In this document: one piece after another, positions 63,516 through 64,000 of the stretch
Layout: each line of letters starts with the position of its first letter
Position numbering within the stretch: position 1 is the first letter of the stretch
DNA from: Crossaster papposus
Lineage: Eukaryota > Echinodermata > Asteroidea > Velatida > Solasteridae
NCBI GenBank assembly: GCA_037893245.1
Contig: JBAIAA010000028.1
Coordinates: forward strand, 1,116,001 to 1,180,000
Length of the DNA stretch: 64,000 nucleotides
Reading direction: 5' to 3'
Notes under the pieces: model-generated
Told to the model about the DNA's origin: nothing
The model's input: only the letters and a program-made list of their open reading frames with translations
The model's database searches: none
Translations under genes and position numbers: made by a program

Positions 63516-63990
63516 TTGTCTGATATTTTTTAACACTTTTCTCTTCGATTATTCATTAATTAATTTTCTTATTTGCACTAAATGATCGCCTCATATACTG
63601 CACATCCCCAGTAGCACAATTGGTTAGCGCGTTGTATTTATAGACAGTGACCACACGCGTTGCTGTAGAGAGATGCAAAGGTTGTGAGTTCGAGCCTCAC
63701 CTGGGGAATTGTCTGATATGTCTAAACACTTTTCTCTTCGATTATTCATTAATTAATGTTCATATTTGCACTAAATGATTGCCTCATATACGGGACATCC
63801 CCAGTAGCACAATCGGTTAGCGCGTTGTACTTATAGACAGTGACCACACGCGTTACTGTAGAGAGATGCAAAGGTTGTGAGTTCGAGCCTCACCTGGGGA
63901 ATTGTCTGATATTTTTAAACACTTTTCTCTTCGATTATTCATTAATTAATTTTCTTATTTGCCCTAAATGATCGCCTCATATACGGGACA

Positions 63991-64000
63991 TCCCCAGTAG
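63991..64000 (+). tRNA. Partial tRNA-Ile gene at the window end
   Basis: TCCCCAGTAG, the first ten bases of the next array copy. The array therefore continues beyond the window. Confidence 0.85.

Larger units (their letters stand above)
43991..63901 (+). tRNA. Tandem block 4c: about 103 tRNA-Ile(UAU) genes with a distal subfamily
   Basis: From about 44.0 kb a new subfamily is mixed with ordinary units: 5' flank ATACTGCACATCC instead of ATACGGGACATCC, and GATCCAAATG or GATCTAAAGG in the 3' anticodon stem, which gives a T30-C40 mismatch and, in the second form, a G29-T41 wobble. Many of these units have GATATGTCTAAAC after the gene, removing the first T-run. The last complete gene is 63798-63901. 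Five copies in this block have anticodon UAA and are listed separately. Count estimated from length. Confidence 0.88.

Noticed and set aside
62..63901. tRNA-derived SINE family
   Set aside because: Copies are strictly head-to-tail with fixed spacing, have no A-rich tails or individual target duplications, and keep the intron and both ends of the tRNA. That fits tandem gene duplication, not retroposition.
1..64000. CRISPR-like regular repeats
   Set aside because: The repeated part is far too long and the intervals are not unique spacers. The repeat folds as a tRNA, and the context is eukaryotic.

Overview
The window looks like nuclear DNA of an animal, most probably a marine invertebrate. It is AT-rich, the one gene has a spliceosomal intron, the tRNA genes carry introns in the eukaryotic position, and both insertions are eukaryotic-type transposons. 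I cannot name the species. The tandem-repeat-cored Helentron-like insertion recalls the pearl/HINE-type elements described from bivalves, which is only a weak hint.

About 55 kb of the 64 kb is one head-to-tail, single-strand tandem array with a period of about 193-195 bp. Each unit holds one tRNA-Ile gene with anticodon UAU, interrupted after position 37 by an intron of about 30 nt. The gene is about 104 nt, followed by a short T-run and an AT-rich spacer. From the block lengths I estimate about 284 copies: about 45 in 62-8715, 3 in 11468-11961, about 51 in 17238-27027 and about 185 in 28190-63901. The many 63-residue open frames of the array are by-products of this repeat: each starts at a GTG in the intron and stops at the TAG formed across the next anticodon and intron.

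The array is built of nested higher-order repeats (for example 2332, 1751, 776, 1552, 1747, 1547 and 2129 bp, and a duplication offset of 8516 bp), the pattern expected from repeated unequal exchange. Variants travel with these blocks: five copies with a UAA anticodon, three with the anticodon deleted, eleven with a broken D-stem, and a distal subfamily (from about 44 kb) with a weakened anticodon stem and, in many units, no first T-run.

Two kinds of element interrupt the array. A Helentron/HINE-like element lies at 8752-11414, with a shortened duplicate at 27064-28136. A 5181-bp DNA transposon lies at 12032-17212. It has 27-bp terminal inverted repeats, a 4-bp AAAT target duplication, and an intact two-exon gene for a 797-residue DDE/RNase H-like putative transposase. 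Intact empty-site copies for both insertions are present elsewhere in the same array.
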